Positions 9,279-16,328 of a DNA stretch of 64,000 nucleotides are shown one piece after another. The notes beneath the pieces were generated by a model, which was not told the origin of the DNA, did no database searches, and worked only from the letters and a program-made list of their open reading frames with translations. Both the position numbers and the translations under genes were made by a program. The first letter of the stretch is position 1, and every line of letters starts with the position of its first letter. Source of the DNA: Afipia sp. GAS231 (GTDB taxonomy: Bacteria; Pseudomonadota; Alphaproteobacteria; Rhizobiales; Xanthobacteraceae); the NCBI RefSeq assembly GCF_900103365.1, contig NZ_LT629703.1, positions 1,178,001 through 1,242,000 of the forward strand, written 5' to 3'.

Positions 9279-9467
9279 ATGAGTATCTCTGCTGTCGCCG
9301 CACCGGTGGCGATCACCCCGCCCGTCTCAAGCGCACCGCCCCAGGCGCCCCAGAAGTCCCCCGACGTGCAGAACGGCGCCGCCGCCGACGGTACCCGCTC
9401 GCCGCAGCCGACGCTGGTGGCCGCCCTGCCGCCCGGACAGGGCACGCGGGTCGACCAGCTGGCCTAA
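9279..9467 (+). CDS. Small Ala/Pro-rich hypothetical protein
   Basis: 62 residues, rich in Ala, Pro, Gln and Ser, with no hydrophobic segment or known motif. The ATG at 9279 follows AAAAGGA by eight bases; an ATG at 9270 would place the ribosome site too close. Low complexity and a Pro-rich centre suggest an intrinsically disordered protein. Coding status is supported by the ribosome site and by high third-position GC, but nothing else confirms it. Confidence 0.5.
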   Translation: MSISAVAAPVAITPPVSSAPPQAPQKSPDVQNGAAADGTRSPQPTLVAALPPGQGTRVDQLA

Positions 9468-9570
9468 CCTCCGACACCCAGCCGCGCGCGCCCTGCGGCC
9501 TGGAACCCGGCGCCGCAAGTTTGCCGAAAAACCGCGCCACCAGGCCGCCCGCGAGCGAACGGGATCGCGC

Positions 9571-10245
9571 ATGATCGCAAAGCTGTTGCTGCAAAACACC
9601 CTCTTCATCGTCGCCTTGGGCGCGCTGCTGTTTGTGACGGCGGGTTCGCTGAACTGGCCGGCGGCATGGGTTTTCCTGGTTACCAACGCGATCATCGGTC
9701 CTGCCTGCGGGCTATGGCTTGCCTGGGCCGATCCGGCGCTGCTCGCCGAGCGCATGCGGCCAACCTTTCAGGCCGGCCAGCCCGCCGCCGACAAGACGTT
9801 CATGCTGATATTCGTTGTTGTGGCGCTTGCCTGGCTTATCGCCATCGGACTGGACCGGCGTGCGCACGCCTCTGATGTGCCGCAGGCGCTGCAGGTCATC
9901 GGCTTTGTGATGTACCTGCTGTGCACGGGTTTCATCATGTGAGTATTCCGGGAAAACTCCTTTGCCGCCCCCGTGGTCCGGGTGCAGGCCGAACGCGGCC
10001 ACCATGTCATCTCCACCGGGCCCTACGCGATCGTCCGCCATCCCATGTATGGCAGCATCATGCTGTTCTTCTTTGGCGTGCCACTGCTGCTGGGCTCGTG
10101 GTGGGGTCTGCTGATCGCACCGGCATTTGCCGTGCTATTTGCCATTCGCACCGGGATCGAGGAGCGCGCGCTGGTGGCCGACCTGCCCGACTATGCTGAC
10201 TACGCCGCTCGCGTGCGCTATCGTCTCTTGCCCGGAATTTGGTGA
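9571..10245 (+). pseudogene. Isoprenylcysteine carboxyl methyltransferase-like membrane protein, interrupted by one TGA
   Basis: The frame runs from ATG 9571 to the stop at 10245 and is broken only by a TGA at 9940-9942. Both halves are in the same phase. The first half holds three or four membrane segments; the second continues without loss (VFRENSFAAPVVRVQAERG, then TGPYAIVRHPMYG), which is the signature of the ICMT/PEMT-type membrane methyltransferases. Homologues of this family usually have an aromatic residue such as Trp at the broken codon, so TGG to TGA is the simplest explanation. It could be a real nonsense mutation, a sequencing error or a read-through codon. Without the second half the enzyme would lack its cofactor-binding part. 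Confidence 0.8.
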
Positions 10246-10267
10246 GGACACATGATGGCGGTTACAT

Positions 10268-10627
10268 ATGCCAGATAGCAAGACCTATACCGGCGGCTGC
10301 CATTGCGGCCAGGTGCGCTTCGAATGCACCACCGACATGGCCATGGTGACCGCGTGCAACTGCTCGATCTGCACCAAGAAAGGCCTGCACTTCACCTTTC
10401 TGGCGCCGCAGAGTTTTCAGCTGCGCGCCGGCGAGGACAATCTGCGGGAATACCTGTTCAACAAGCACGCCATCCGCCATCAGCTCTGCCTCGATTGCGG
10501 CGTCGACGTCTTCGCCCGCGGCAAGAAGCCCGACGGCACCGACGTGGTGGCGCTGAACGTCTCCTGCATCGACGGCATTGATCTGTCGAAGCTGGCGATG
10601 ACGCCGTTCGACGGCAGGAACAGGTGA
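10268..10627 (+). CDS. GFA/CENP-V-fold zinc protein (glutathione-dependent formaldehyde-activating-like)
   Basis: 119 residues matching the GFA family. The zinc-binding cysteines are complete: GCHCG (10-14), CNCSIC (30-35) and CLDCG (74-78). Family members bind zinc and, in the best known case, aid the reaction of formaldehyde with glutathione, but most are uncharacterised. It starts 22 bases after the interrupted methyltransferase gene and may share its transcript. A GST gene lies on the opposite strand just beyond, which fits a thiol-related role only loosely. Confidence 0.88.
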   Translation: MPDSKTYTGGCHCGQVRFECTTDMAMVTACNCSICTKKGLHFTFLAPQSFQLRAGEDNLREYLFNKHAIRHQLCLDCGVDVFARGKKPDGTDVVALNVSCIDGIDLSKLAMTPFDGRNR

Positions 10628-10648
10628 GCAGCGACAACACCATCAGCC

Positions 10649-10736
10649 GTAATGGCCGGGCTTGACCCGGCCATCCACGTCTTTGGCGCTGCGAAAAAAG
10701 TAAGTCGTGGATGCCCGGGTCAAGCCCGGGCATGAC
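10649..10736. repeat. Palindromic intergenic repeat (GCCCGGGTCAAGCCCGGGC type)
   Basis: Two arms of about 31 bases, one containing GGCCGGGCTTGACCCGGCC and ending ATCCACG, the other starting CGTGGAT and containing GCCCGGGTCAAGCCCGGGC, face each other across about 25 bases. Each arm is itself a palindrome. It sits between two convergent genes and is likely transcribed as a long hairpin from either side. The CGTGGATG...GCATGAC parts recur in the elements at 12751 and 29636. Confidence 0.85.
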
Positions 10737-10759
10737 GGAGAATTAGGCGTTAGGCGCCC

Positions 10760-11467
10760 CTACCCATCCAGCGCCTTGTACCTTCTGAAAATTCCGTCCT
10801 CGTTGAACGCGATCCGCCGATCGCTCGCCAGATACGCCTTGATGTTCGGCCGCGCCGCGATGCGGTCGCGCAGGCCGACCAGCCCCGGGATTTCCATCTC
10901 GAACGCCTTCATGCGTTTTGGAAATGCATAGCGTAGCCCTTCCACGATCTGGAATAGAGACAGATCGACATAAGTGAGCCGGCGGCCGGTAATATAGCTG
11001 CCGCCGTTGGCCGCCAGCAAATCTTCGAAATAACCGAGATACTTCGGCACGCGCGAATCCCAAAACTCTTCCGTGCGTTTCTTGGCAGGGGCCTTTTGGT
11101 CTTCGTAATACAGCGAAGGGCCGAGTGGATGATGGGTGTCGTGAACCTCCAGCACCAGGTCTGATATCGTGAGCTGCAATTGATGCACCCACAATTTGCC
11201 GGCCTCCGCCTTCGGCGCCAGTCCGTGGCGTGAACCGAGATAGAGCAGGATATTGGCGGTCTGCCCGATCACGAGTTTTCCGGCTTTCAGGAACGGCGGC
11301 GCGAACGGAGGCGTTCCCTTCTCCACCTCCAACATCTTGCTCATCGCGCCCATGCCGTGGCCGCGGCGCGCCACGTCGGTATATCCGGCACCGGCCTCCT
11401 CCAGTGCCAGCCGAACATATTCGCCGCGGCCCTGAATGGTCGGCCAGTAGTAGAGCTGATAGTGCAT
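10760..11467 (-). CDS. Glutathione S-transferase family protein
   Basis: 235 residues from the ATG at 11467, which follows GGAGG. The N-terminal thioredoxin-like domain (1-80) has the Tyr-rich start YQLYYWPTIQGRGEYVRLALEEAG and the cis-Pro region TPPFAPPFLKAG followed by IGQTANILLYLG; the C-terminal helical domain follows. The layout resembles sigma/pi-like GSTs, which conjugate glutathione or act as thiol peroxidases. The frame is open upstream to 11636 in another phase, but that is a shadow. Single gene; the palindromic repeat at 10649 lies downstream. Confidence 0.9.
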   Translation of the reverse strand: MHYQLYYWPTIQGRGEYVRLALEEAGAGYTDVARRGHGMGAMSKMLEVEKGTPPFAPPFLKAGKLVIGQTANILLYLGSRHGLAPKAEAGKLWVHQLQLTISDLVLEVHDTHHPLGPSLYYEDQKAPAKKRTEEFWDSRVPKYLGYFEDLLAANGGSYITGRRLTYVDLSLFQIVEGLRYAFPKRMKAFEMEIPGLVGLRDRIAARPNIKAYLASDRRIAFNEDGIFRRYKALDG

Positions 11468-11669
11468 CGACGACGCCTCCGTGCCTGTCTGACGGGGATA
11501 ACAAATCATTCCGCGGTTGGTTCGTCACGCGCCTTCGCGAAAGGCAGGCCCGGACCGCGGCTCGCAACGCAAAAAAATCTCCACAGGCCTCAACCTGTCC
11601 GAAGACAAGCGCGCGTGTTAGGCTATCCGTTCTCAAACATCTAATTTCTCAACAGGACGGGAGAGCGGG

Positions 11670-12104
11670 ATGGCGGACAACAAGAAAAAGCGCGGCGGCA
11701 TGGATCGCGCGCTGATCGCATTGAGCGAAGCTTATGAGGTTTCCTACTGGTCGAAGAAGCTGAAGATCACGCCGGCCAAACTGAAGGCCGCGGTCAAGAA
11801 GGTCGGGCACTCCGCGAAAAAGGTGGAAGCCTATATCAAGGAGCAGAAGCACAAGGCCGCCGACCGGGCGCTGATCGCGCTGAGCCAGCCCTATGAAGTC
11901 CGCTACTGGTCGAAGAAATTCAAGGTCACGCCAGCCAGACTGAAGGCCGCGGTTGGCGCCGTCGGACATTCCTCGAAGAAGGTCGGCGAGTATCTCACCG
12001 GCAAGAAGGCAACCAAGAAGGTCGCCCGGAAGACCGTCAAGAAAGCGGCCAAGAAGACTGTCAAGAAAGCCACGAAGAAGAGCGCAAAGAAAAAGGCCGC
12101 CTGA
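11670..12104 (+). CDS. Two tandem DUF3606 units with a histone-H1-like lysine-rich tail
   Basis: 144 residues. Two copies of the DUF3606 motif are plain: DRALIALSEAYEVSYWSKKLKITPAKLKAAVKKVGHS (from residue 12) and DRALIALSQPYEVRYWSKKFKVTPARLKAAVGAVGHS (from residue 66), each ending in a short KKVxxY helix. The last 35 residues are almost only Lys, Ala, Thr and Val in repeated KKATKK/KKAAKKTVKK steps, like the tails of bacterial H1-type nucleoid proteins. DUF3606 proteins are usually about 60 residues with one copy and no tail. A DNA-associated role is inferred from the tail. A strong terminator overlaps the stop codon. Confidence 0.9.
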   Translation: MADNKKKRGGMDRALIALSEAYEVSYWSKKLKITPAKLKAAVKKVGHSAKKVEAYIKEQKHKAADRALIALSQPYEVRYWSKKFKVTPARLKAAVGAVGHSSKKVGEYLTGKKATKKVARKTVKKAAKKTVKKATKKSAKKKAA

Positions 12105-12117
12105 ACAGGCGGCCTTT
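12092..12117 (+). terminator. Rho-independent terminator overlapping the stop codon of the DUF3606 gene
   Basis: AAAGGCCGCCTG (12092-12103) and CAGGCGGCCTTT (12106-12117) are perfect 12-base arms around a two-base gap that includes the last base of the TGA. The arm supplies its own T-run. The symmetric A/T ends could let it work from both strands. Confidence 0.85.
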
Positions 12118-12203
12118 CTCGGCAGGCTTCAGGACCATTCGCTTTCAGCACGTCGTCGACCAGGGCGACGGCTTAAGCGACGGCGGCTGCGCCGCCCTAT
12201 CTA

Positions 12204-12587
12204 TCAGTAGCCGCAGGTGCTGCAGCGCGGCGCGACCGGAACGTAGTAGGTGCGGGCCGGCGCCACCATTTCGACGCGCTCCTGGGTCGCGTATTCCGGG
12301 GCGGTGCGCTCGTAGGCGACGCCTTCTGGGGCAACCATCACCGTCCGCGGCACCATCACGGTACGGTACTGCGCCGGCGTGCGATGGGCGATGACGCGGC
12401 CCGGCGACACCATCACGGTCTCCTGCACGGTCCGGTACTGCGCCGGCGCGACCTGCTGCTCATACTGCGGCTGCACGCAGCAGGGCTGCGGCGGCGCGTA
12501 GCACGAATAGCAACCGGCAGAGGCGGCGGTCGGGATCGCGGCGGCGACGAGCACGGTGGCAAAGGCGGCGGCAATAACGCGAGACAT
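12204..12587 (-). CDS. Exported Tyr/Val/Cys-rich repeat protein
   Basis: 127 residues from the ATG at 12587 (AGGAATAATC upstream). A signal peptide covers about 1-24 (ends TAASAG). The mature protein starts with a Cys/Pro/Gln-rich part (CYSCYAPPQPCCVQPQY) and then repeats a YRTV-x-x-TVMVxP unit: QYRTVQETVMVSPGRV, QYRTVMVPRTVMVAPEGV and a looser third copy, ending in a CSTCGY tail. The repeats suggest a beta-structured, surface or envelope protein. I recognise no enzymatic domain. It is monocistronic. Confidence 0.82.
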   Translation of the reverse strand: MSRVIAAAFATVLVAAAIPTAASAGCYSCYAPPQPCCVQPQYEQQVAPAQYRTVQETVMVSPGRVIAHRTPAQYRTVMVPRTVMVAPEGVAYERTAPEYATQERVEMVAPARTYYVPVAPRCSTCGY

Positions 12588-12955
12588 GATTATTCCTGCT
12601 GGCTTGAGAAATTCGTAAACCGAAGTTGCACGCAACCCCGTCTGGCCGAATGATCTAGCCGAGCACCATCTCGCGTCAACCTGAGATGGAGATTTACCTT
12701 GATGAAGATCGCTAATGATTCGTAAACGCCGCGGGGGCCCACGTTCGGCCGTCATGCCCGGCCTTGCCGCCTACGCTAAAGCTTCGGCGAGCCACGACAG
12801 ACAAAAGCCGCGGCGAAGCCTTGGCGGAGCCGGGTACCGGGCATCAACGTCCTTGCTTTCGTCAATCAAGAAAGACGTGGATGGCCGGGTCATCCAGTGC
12901 GAAGACGCGCTTCGCGCTTTTGCCCGGCCATGACGAAAGGAGAATGCCCGGTCTC
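12588..12955. other. 368-base intergenic region with a repeat element and a promoter-like pair
   Basis: No gene is supported here. Reading leftward, TTGACG and AGATCA about 17 bases apart could be the promoter of the 12204 gene. The right half is the palindromic repeat at 12751-12934. Confidence 0.6.
12751..12934. repeat. Compound palindromic repeat, copy A
   Basis: The element starts GTCATGCCCGGCC and ends TGCCCGGCCATGAC, so it has imperfect terminal inverted repeats. Its first 94 bases (12751-12844) recur at 29734-29827 in the opposite orientation with only two differences by my alignment. The inner part contains a CGTGGATGGCCGGG arm shared with the repeat at 10649. No coding content. Confidence 0.85.
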
Positions 12956-13651
12956 TCAATTCGCCGCGAAGCAGTACATCAACCCGTCGCCGCCGGTGCT
13001 CTTGAAATCGGCCTGCGAGCAGCCGCCGTCGTTGCCGCGCGAGGGATGCGACGAATTCCAGGATTTCGAGGCGTCGTCATCGCGCAGACCGATGCGGTCG
13101 ATATGGCCGAGCATGGCCGCCCCCTGCGTCGAGCTCGTCCAGTTCTTGCAGGTGCGATCCTCGCTGGCCGCAAACGCCGTGCCGTCGGGCTGCGATCCCG
13201 TCAGCGCATCGTGGCGGTTCGGCGTGTCGCCGCGGCCGTTGACGACTTCGCCCTTCTCGTTGAGCGCAGTCTGCTTGGTCAGGCCGTTGGCACCGTGCAG
13301 TTCGGCCACGTCCTTGGCGATCACGACGCCCTTGGCATTCTGCCACGGACCCTTGCCGATGCGGTCGCGCGCATTCACCGCCGGCGTGCCGGAGGCCTCC
13401 TGGGTTGAAAGATAGGCGTGCCAGGTCTTTACTTCTCCAGAAGCTTTGGCGCCTGCGCCGGCGGCCTGCGCCAGGGTCTGACACCAATTGTCGGCGCCGG
13501 CGAGACCACCTAGATTGCCGCCATTGCCGATACCATTGCTGGTCACGAAAAAGCTGGTCGCGGCCGATTGCGCCTGTACCGGCTGCGCGGCGACAAACGA
13601 GATCGCAGCAAGGGCTACGGCCGGCACAACGATCCCTGCAAAATTCCTCAT
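12956..13651 (-). CDS. Exported protein with a Cys-linked lectin/endostatin-like domain
   Basis: 231 residues from the ATG at 13651 (CGGAGGAACCC upstream). A signal peptide covers about 1-28. The mature part has motifs I associate with a secreted domain of C-type-lectin or endostatin-like fold: TSFFVTSNGIGNGGNLGGLAGADNWCQ, VKTWHAYLST, NARDRIGKGPWQNAKG and a Cys-containing end (GGCSQADFKSTGGDGLMYCFA). Four cysteines suggest two disulfides. In related genomes such proteins are annotated as lectins, but no ligand is known to me. Single gene on its strand. Confidence 0.78.
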   Translation of the reverse strand: MRNFAGIVVPAVALAAISFVAAQPVQAQSAATSFFVTSNGIGNGGNLGGLAGADNWCQTLAQAAGAGAKASGEVKTWHAYLSTQEASGTPAVNARDRIGKGPWQNAKGVVIAKDVAELHGANGLTKQTALNEKGEVVNGRGDTPNRHDALTGSQPDGTAFAASEDRTCKNWTSSTQGAAMLGHIDRIGLRDDDASKSWNSSHPSRGNDGGCSQADFKSTGGDGLMYCFAAN

Positions 13652-13780
13652 CGGGTTCCTCCGGTTTGTTTTTGGTTCGCTGTCATTGAACCCGCAACCA
13701 CAGCGATTATTCCGGCCGCGCGACGGGCGAAATGACCGAAGCGCTAAATCATTCAAGTGGGTGCGTGACACGTCCTGTCA

Positions 13781-13817
13781 AAAGAAAACGGCGCCGCGGA
13801 ATGAACCGCAGCGCCGT
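13781..13817 (-). terminator. Rho-independent terminator after the Tim44-like gene
   Basis: On the minus strand a hairpin (ACGGCGC / GCGCCGT with an inner GCGG/CCGC pair) is followed by TTTTCTTTT. It lies 24 bases beyond the stop of the gene ending at 13841. Confidence 0.85.
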
Positions 13818-13840
13818 CGTCGCTTTCGTCAGGTAATCCG

Positions 13841-14800
13841 TCAGCTGGTCTGCTGGATCGCCGAGAGTTCCCAGTTGGCGCCGCGCCGGCGTGCAAAGGT
13901 CCAGACTTCGGTGGCCTCGATCGGCGTGTCGCTGCCGGCGACCAGACGGCCGGTGCCGCGCTCCAGCGTCTTGTCGACCAGCGAGAACCGCATCGCGACG
14001 CTCGCATAGTCGGTTTCGCCTTCGCGCCAGGCTTCCGCGAGGTCGCCCTGCAGCAGCTTGACGTTGGAGGTCTTGTTGACGTCGTTCTGGGCCTTGTTCT
14101 GCTCGAGGTCCTTGGTGAAGTAGGACACCATCTCGGGCGTCGCGAGCGTATTCAGCTTGGCGATATCCTCGTCCGACCACGCCCCTTGGATCTCGCCGAG
14201 CAGGCGCTCGAAGGCTTCATAGTCGGCGGGGAGGATCTCCAGCGGCGCGCTGCCCGAGCCCAGTCCAAACCCCATTCCGGAGCGGAAGCTGGACTGCGCA
14301 GCGGCGGGTCCGGTGTCGGGGCCACCGGCATAGGCGGCCGCCGGGGTCTGGCGGCGCTGCCACCAGGACATCGCCAGCCGCACCACGATGATGATCAGGC
14401 CGATCTGCAGGATCAGGCCGAGGATCGACGACAGGCCGCCGAGGCCGGAGAACATCCCGCCGCCGAACAGCATGCCGAGCAAGCCGGCGCCGAGGAACCC
14501 CGCGGCGAGACCGCCGAGCAGGCCGGGCCGGTTGAAGAACCCGCCCCTGGCGCCAGCCGCAGCCGGTGCGCCCACGCCGGGGCTGCCCGGCTGGGTAAAG
14601 GTACGGTTCATCGGTGCTGCCGTGCCCGGCGCGGTGGTCGTGCTCGGGGGCGCCGAAAAAGTCCGCGATCCCCGCGAACCGGAACTGCCGCCGCCGCCAA
14701 TGCGGGCGTCAGCCGACGAGATCGCGATCACCAGGGGAATCGCCAGTGACAGGACGACGGCGATGGCCCGAACAATTCCGCGCATATGCGTGAAATTCAT
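13841..14800 (-). CDS. Tim44/TimA-like membrane-anchored protein
   Basis: 319 residues from the ATG at 14800, which follows GAGGAAACAGAT. A signal-like segment (about 10-33) is followed by a Gly/Ser/Pro-rich linker, a Gly-rich membrane region (about 90-145, LLGGLAAGFLGAGLLGMLFGGG and LGLILQIGLIIIVVRLAMSWW) and a C-terminal Tim44-like domain of about 140 residues (ILPADYEAFERLLGEIQGAWSDEDIAKL to TEVWTFARRRGANWELSAIQQT). The Tim44-like domain binds lipids or protein partners at membranes. It is common in alphaproteobacteria; its role is not settled. A terminator follows. Confidence 0.9.
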   Translation of the reverse strand: MNFTHMRGIVRAIAVVLSLAIPLVIAISSADARIGGGGSSGSRGSRTFSAPPSTTTAPGTAAPMNRTFTQPGSPGVGAPAAAGARGGFFNRPGLLGGLAAGFLGAGLLGMLFGGGMFSGLGGLSSILGLILQIGLIIIVVRLAMSWWQRRQTPAAAYAGGPDTGPAAAQSSFRSGMGFGLGSGSAPLEILPADYEAFERLLGEIQGAWSDEDIAKLNTLATPEMVSYFTKDLEQNKAQNDVNKTSNVKLLQGDLAEAWREGETDYASVAMRFSLVDKTLERGTGRLVAGSDTPIEATEVWTFARRRGANWELSAIQQTS

Positions 14801-14982
14801 ATCTGTTTCCTCAATCCCCGGCATGGGGAACCGCCCCTAACATGGGCAGAGCTGCCTAAAAGTGAAGCCACTATCGGTGGGAGCGGCTGCGGCCCTCAGT
14901 CGCGGGGATGTGACGATTTTGCCGGAACCGGCTCCACGCTGTGGCACAGATCGGGCTGGGGAGATACCCGAAAGCCGGTTAT

Positions 14983-16152
14983 TTAGCCGGCTGAACGCCC
15001 GGATTCTCCCCTTACCGGTGTATCCGGATCGGACAGCGACAGGATGTCCAACGCCATCCGGCCGATCGGCGAAGCGTCGGCGCTTTCGTCTCCGGCGAGC
15101 GCGAGTTGCATCGCATGCGCCCCGAGTTCGCACATCGCTTGCGTGGCGAGGTCGCCGCGGCGGAGACATTCCTTGGCAAGGAACTCGAACTGGGCGCGGG
15201 CCTGACGCAACGTTTCCTTCGACACGATGGCGCTCGCTTCATCGACCAGCGAATTCGCATCACCGGCGAGAATGGGAGCCGGATTGCCTTGCGATTCGTC
15301 CCGGCCGGAATCGGCACCGTGGCGTTCGGGTTCGACGCGCAACTGGCTGATCCGCTCGAAGCTCAATCGCAGCTCGGCACGTTTGACCTCGAGCGCCTCG
15401 ACCTGTTCGCGAAGGGCTGCGGATTCGCGTTCGGAATCGGCGCGAGATGCAAGCAGCGCCTGCTCGCGTGACTTGATCTGGGATTGCAGCGCTTCACGTT
15501 CACGGTCAAAGGCAAGCCGTAGTTCGGCGGCTTCGTCTTCACGCCGCTTCAGTTCGGCCGCAAGCTCCGCCCGTTCGCGTTCGAACACACGGCGTTGTTG
15601 ATCGACTTCCTTGGCACTGACGTCTGCAGCCGCCATCAGCGCCAGACGGTCCTGGTCGAACGCCACGCGAAGATCGGTCACGGCGCTATCGTGCGTCTCC
15701 GAGGCCGTCGCTGACTGGTCCTGTTCGCGCTGTAGCTCCTGACTGAGTTCGAGCAGTTCTGCTTCCCGCTTTTCCAGCGCGGCCTTGAGCGAGTCCCGTT
15801 CCGCCAGGATAAGGCCGGCGACGTTGACATGTCCTTCGATGTCGTCCTTAAGGCGCCCGCATTCCGTTTCCAGTTGATCGGTATGTTGGGTCAGGGTTTC
15901 GTACTTGTAGCGCCAAAGCTTTTCCTCATCGGAAGCGGCGGAAACCTGGGCCGTCAGCGTTTCGAGGAGTTCGGCGGCCCGAAGCAGATATTTCGCGTTG
16001 TGTCCGTTGGACATCAAATCGGCAAAACGGCGCAGAAAATGCGCCGCTTCGGCGGCGTCAGGCGTCTGGGTGTCGATGGCGGGATCTGTTACCACGCTTG
16101 CCTTCTCATCATCCATCGCCGCACGCAGCCGGTCGGCGTGAGCGCACACCAT
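14983..16152 (-). CDS. Long coiled-coil hypothetical protein
   Basis: 389 residues from 16152; a start at ATG 16116 (MDDEKAS) is equally possible, since neither has a clear ribosome site. From about residue 60 to 285 it is an almost unbroken Glu/Arg/Ala/Leu heptad pattern without prolines, so a long coiled coil is expected, followed by a flexible Asp/Ser/Gly segment and a C-terminal helical domain (ETLRQARAQFEFLAKECLRRGDLATQAMCELGAHAMQLAL). No membrane segment or signal. It is the gene just downstream of cckA on the same strand, but 176 bases away. Role unknown. Confidence 0.82.
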   Translation of the reverse strand: MVCAHADRLRAAMDDEKASVVTDPAIDTQTPDAAEAAHFLRRFADLMSNGHNAKYLLRAAELLETLTAQVSAASDEEKLWRYKYETLTQHTDQLETECGRLKDDIEGHVNVAGLILAERDSLKAALEKREAELLELSQELQREQDQSATASETHDSAVTDLRVAFDQDRLALMAAADVSAKEVDQQRRVFERERAELAAELKRREDEAAELRLAFDREREALQSQIKSREQALLASRADSERESAALREQVEALEVKRAELRLSFERISQLRVEPERHGADSGRDESQGNPAPILAGDANSLVDEASAIVSKETLRQARAQFEFLAKECLRRGDLATQAMCELGAHAMQLALAGDESADASPIGRMALDILSLSDPDTPVRGESGRSAG

Positions 16153-16328
16153 ATTTCGCTCAGAACGGCAAATGTATGATCGCGCGGATGTTCCGGTTCA
16201 AGGGCGAGAACATCGGGCGGCCCGTCCGTCAAACAATAAACTGCTGGTCGCTGCAATTCCGGTCGGAAATCCGGGACCGAGATACCGTTTTATCCCGTCC
16301 ACGTCGAAAGCGCCATCGGCCGATGTCA

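Noticed and set aside
9940..9942. Frameshift as the cause of the methyltransferase break
   Set aside because: Both parts are in the same reading phase, so a single stop codon, not an indel, separates them.
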